A DNA stretch of 25,659 bases from DATAVB01 sp040414495 (GTDB taxonomy: Bacteria > Actinomycetota > Actinomycetes > Mycobacteriales > QHCD01). Within the stretch, counting starts at the first letter, position 1, and every line of letters starts with the position of its first letter. Below the pieces are notes generated by a model. The model did not search any database. It saw nothing but the letters and a program-made list of their open reading frames with translations, and had not been told where the DNA came from. Location: positions 1 through 25,659 of the forward strand of contig JBEDUI010000119.1 in assembly GCA_040414495.1 (NCBI GenBank), given 5' to 3'. The position numbers were made by a program, and so were the translations under genes. Shown in pieces: positions 23,070 to 25,659 of the stretch.

Positions 23070-23981
23070 ATGAGTCGCGTCTCCACTGCTCAGCCGCTGT
23101 GGGCGCGGGAGCATAACCGTTCGTTCCGGATCATCAAATCATTGGTGATCACGGTGGCGACACTCCTGATCCTGCTCCCGTTCCTGAACGTGGTCGAGAT
23201 CAGCTTCCTATCGACAAAAGAGCTTGCCGAATACACCGGGAGCCTGCACCTGATTCCACATCACCTCACGCTCGCGGCCTATCGCAGCATTTTCCACGGC
23301 GGCATCGTCATCCGCGCCATGATTGTGTCCATCGGCGTGACGCTGGTCGGTACGGCGCTGAGCCTGCTGGTGTCCATCGGCCTCGCGTACGCCCTGAGCG
23401 TGAGTGGGCTGCCGGGGCGCAAATCGATGCTCATGTTCGTATTGCTGACGTTCCTGTTTGCTCCCGGCATTATCCCGCTCTATTTGACGGTCAATGCGAC
23501 GGGAATGCTCGACACGTATCTATCCTTGATCATCCCGACACTGCTGAGCACCTTCAACGTTGTGGTGCTGCGAAACTTTTTCCTCAACCTCCCGAAGGAA
23601 CTCCTCGAAAGCGCCAGGATGGATGGAGCAGGCTACGGGGCGACGCTGCGCACGATCATCTTGCCGTTGTCCAAACCGATTATCGCGGTCATCGGGCTGT
23701 TCTACGCCGTCTCCTATTGGGATGCGTTCTTCAACGCCTTGCTCTACATCAACGACACGTCAAAGTGGCCCATTCAGCTGGTCCTGAATTCGTACATCCT
23801 GCAGGGGCAGTCGCTGCCGAACGCGATAGCGCAAAGTGCCCAATCCGTGAACGTGACCGCGCCAACAGAGGCGATTCAGATGGCAGTGCTGGTGGTCTCG
23901 ATGGTCCCCATCATCATCGTGTACCCGTTCCTGCAGAAGTATTTCGTGAAGGGCGTTCTGACCGGCGCTATTAAAGGCTGA
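23070..23981 (+). CDS. CUT1 ABC transporter permease, LplC/YtcP type
   Basis: This 303-aa membrane protein has six predicted helices beginning at about residue 27. The EAA loop at about 180-203 reads ESARMDGAGYGAT, then ILPLSKP. The conserved ending PFLQKYFVKGVLTGAIKG is diagnostic of LplC/YtcP permeases. Its ATG immediately follows the TAG of the partner permease with no spacer, and the ribosome site AAGGAG lies inside the partner's last codons, so translation is tightly coupled. It completes the membrane channel with the preceding gene. Confidence 0.93.
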   Translation: MSRVSTAQPLWAREHNRSFRIIKSLVITVATLLILLPFLNVVEISFLSTKELAEYTGSLHLIPHHLTLAAYRSIFHGGIVIRAMIVSIGVTLVGTALSLLVSIGLAYALSVSGLPGRKSMLMFVLLTFLFAPGIIPLYLTVNATGMLDTYLSLIIPTLLSTFNVVVLRNFFLNLPKELLESARMDGAGYGATLRTIILPLSKPIIAVIGLFYAVSYWDAFFNALLYINDTSKWPIQLVLNSYILQGQSLPNAIAQSAQSVNVTAPTEAIQMAVLVVSMVPIIIVYPFLQKYFVKGVLTGAIKG

Positions 23982-24014
23982 TCTGGTGCTGGTATCGACC
24001 GAAAGGGTAAAGCC

Positions 24015-25658
24015 ATGTCACAACGGTTGAGTCGTCGCAGCTTCCTGTCGGCGGCCGGGGGTGCCGCCCTTGGCGCCGGCGTTCTGGCCGGCTGCGGCAG
24101 TTCGAGCTCGGGATCCTCGAGCGCGTCGGTCAAGGCGGCTCTGCCGGACTACGTCCCGCGCAAGTTGCCGGTGACACCGACATTTCCCGGACATGGAATT
24201 GTCCCGGCCGGGTACACCAAGGTGCCGCCGGAATACAACGCGTATGAAGGCGTTCCGGGGTCTGGTGGCACAGTGACCTTGTTCTCGCCGCTGTACGGCA
24301 CACCGATCACGCCTGAGGGCTCCAATCCATGGTGGAAGGCGATCAACAAGGCGTTGGGAGTCGATCTGCACCTTCAGCAGGTGCCGGACAGCGCGTATCT
24401 GACCAAACAACAGGCGGCGATCGCGTCGAACAACCTGCCCGACGTGATGACCTTTATTACGCAGCTGCCGAACTTCGCCGATCTGATGGAACACGATTTC
24501 GCTGATTTGACGTCCTTCCTGTCCGGCAAGGGGATACGAAAGTACCCCAACCTGGCCGCGCTGCCGACGTATGCCTGGAAGAACTCGCAGCTGGATGGCC
24601 GTATCATGGGTGTCCCGCTGCCGCTTCCGGTCGCGAACACCGCGTTCTTCTGTCGCACGGACATATTGGCCAAGAGCAGCAATCCACATCCGGCCAACGC
24701 CGATGAGTTCTTGGCCACGGCCAAAGAGGTCACGAATTCCCGGGCCGGGGTCTGGGCCATCGGCAGCCGCGGGCAGGGCGCGCCCAACACGTACATGCAC
24801 CCCTTCTTCGCGATGATGTGGGGCGTACCGAACAACTGGAAGGTCGACGGATCAGGCAAGTTCACCTCGTGGCTCGAGAGTCCACAGTGGCTGGACACCT
24901 TGTCGTACATGCAGAAGCTCTTCAAAGCCGGCGTCTACAACCCCGGCAGTCTGACCACTGACGATTCCAAGAATCTGTTTTCCACCGGAAAGATCGTCAT
25001 CTATCAAGATGGTATCCAGGCGGCCCAGGGTGGCGGCGGACTGCAGGCCGTGATCAATCAGTCGGATCCGCATGGCTCGATGGATATCATGGTTCCGCCG
25101 GGCCACGATGGCGGCAAGGGGACGTATTGGAATACGCCCGGCCTGCTGGGACAGTTCTCCGCTATCCGTAAGGGGTCCAAGGCTCACACCGAGGAAATGC
25201 TCCGGTTGATGGACTTCTGCGCCGCCCCGACGTTCAGCAAGCAAAGCAATCTGCTGTCGTACGGCGTCAAGGGTGTGGACTACAAGCTCGTCAACGGCAC
25301 GCCGCAGGCCACTGAGGCGGCGAACAACAAAGGTGGAGCCACCGGATTCATGTCGTTGCCGCCGCTGGTGTACGTCAGCGTGGGCACTGAAAATGTCGTG
25401 AAGATGCAATACAATTTCAGCGAGGAGACGGCCAAGATCGGCGTCGACGATCCAAGCCTGGGCCTGTATTCGGCGACGAACGCCCGAGTCGGCGAGAACC
25501 TCACGAACAACGTGGTAAATCCCGCCATCCAGGCCATCGTCCGCGGCCAGTCGGTAAAATCGTGGTCGGATACGTTGTCGCAATGGAAGAGCCAAGGCGG
25601 TTCGGCGATCCGCACAGAATACGAGAAGGCATACGCGGACCAGAAGAAGCACCACTGA
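24015..25658 (+). CDS. Tat-exported sugar-binding lipoprotein (LipO type)
   Basis: This 547-aa solute-binding protein partners the LplB/LplC-type permeases. It has a twin-arginine signal (LSRRSFLSAAGG) joined to a lipobox LAGC at Cys27, so it is exported folded through Tat and then lipidated. The mature protein is long for a CUT1 binding protein, as expected for the LipO group that binds oligosaccharides or decorated glycans. Features include GSNPWWKAINKALGVDL, a NLPDVMTF segment and the domain-closing NTPGLLGQFSAIRKGSKA. A ribosome site GAAAGGG lies about nine bases upstream. The stop codon ends one base before the window edge, so downstream operon members, if any, are not visible. Confidence 0.93.
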   Translation: MSQRLSRRSFLSAAGGAALGAGVLAGCGSSSSGSSSASVKAALPDYVPRKLPVTPTFPGHGIVPAGYTKVPPEYNAYEGVPGSGGTVTLFSPLYGTPITPEGSNPWWKAINKALGVDLHLQQVPDSAYLTKQQAAIASNNLPDVMTFITQLPNFADLMEHDFADLTSFLSGKGIRKYPNLAALPTYAWKNSQLDGRIMGVPLPLPVANTAFFCRTDILAKSSNPHPANADEFLATAKEVTNSRAGVWAIGSRGQGAPNTYMHPFFAMMWGVPNNWKVDGSGKFTSWLESPQWLDTLSYMQKLFKAGVYNPGSLTTDDSKNLFSTGKIVIYQDGIQAAQGGGGLQAVINQSDPHGSMDIMVPPGHDGGKGTYWNTPGLLGQFSAIRKGSKAHTEEMLRLMDFCAAPTFSKQSNLLSYGVKGVDYKLVNGTPQATEAANNKGGATGFMSLPPLVYVSVGTENVVKMQYNFSEETAKIGVDDPSLGLYSATNARVGENLTNNVVNPAIQAIVRGQSVKSWSDTLSQWKSQGGSAIRTEYEKAYADQKKHH

Positions 25659-25659
25659 G

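Overview
The window looks like chromosomal DNA of a GC-rich actinomycete. Codon use is strongly GC3-biased, GTG and TTG starts occur, and two coupled GAF-ANTAR regulators (a typical actinobacterial architecture) are present. Exported proteins are Tat substrates or lipoproteins, two CUT1 sugar transporters lack their own ATPase, and several genes appear to be leaderless. I cannot name the genus.

Layout. (1) 1-5109: an alpha/beta hydrolase (+), a convergent secreted clan-A-type glycoside hydrolase (-), and a translationally coupled pair of GAF-ANTAR regulators (-). Both intergenic gaps here hold unusual short-period degenerate repeats: a GTAC-centred array with about 20.5-bp period at 1400-1712, and a 17/34-bp array at about 3320-3600. 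(2) 5601-8256: a decayed enolase-superfamily (mandelate racemase-like) gene, an uncharacterised 396-aa protein that I read as a divergent Gfo/Idh/MocA-like Rossmann protein, and a nitronate monooxygenase-like flavoprotein. (3) 8261-15578: a sugar-utilisation locus with a LacI-family repressor, a divergent operon of GH127 beta-L-arabinofuranosidase, two CUT1 permeases and a lipoprotein binding protein, and a convergent phytanoyl-CoA dioxygenase-family enzyme. (4) 15679-19050: small housekeeping or hypothetical genes (PEBP-like lipoprotein, 60-aa and 186-aa unknowns, HAD phosphatase, DUF2020-like lipoprotein). (5) 19185-25658: a second carbohydrate locus with a GHL6-type glycoside hydrolase, an 890-bp AT-richer gap, and a second CUT1 transporter of the LplB/LplC/LipO type.

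How the parts may work together. Binding proteins capture oligosaccharides outside the cell and the paired permeases import them, presumably powered by a shared MsiK-type ATPase encoded elsewhere. GH127 and GHL6 have no signal peptides, so they would act on imported sugars in the cytoplasm. GH127 points to terminal beta-L-arabinofuranose in the first locus. The promoters of both loci carry LacI-type operator candidates, but of two different sequences: GAAAC-type near GH127/lacI, and GTTGCANC-type before GHL6 and before the second transporter. This suggests two separate regulons.

No tRNA, rRNA, CRISPR array, insertion sequence or phage gene was recognised.
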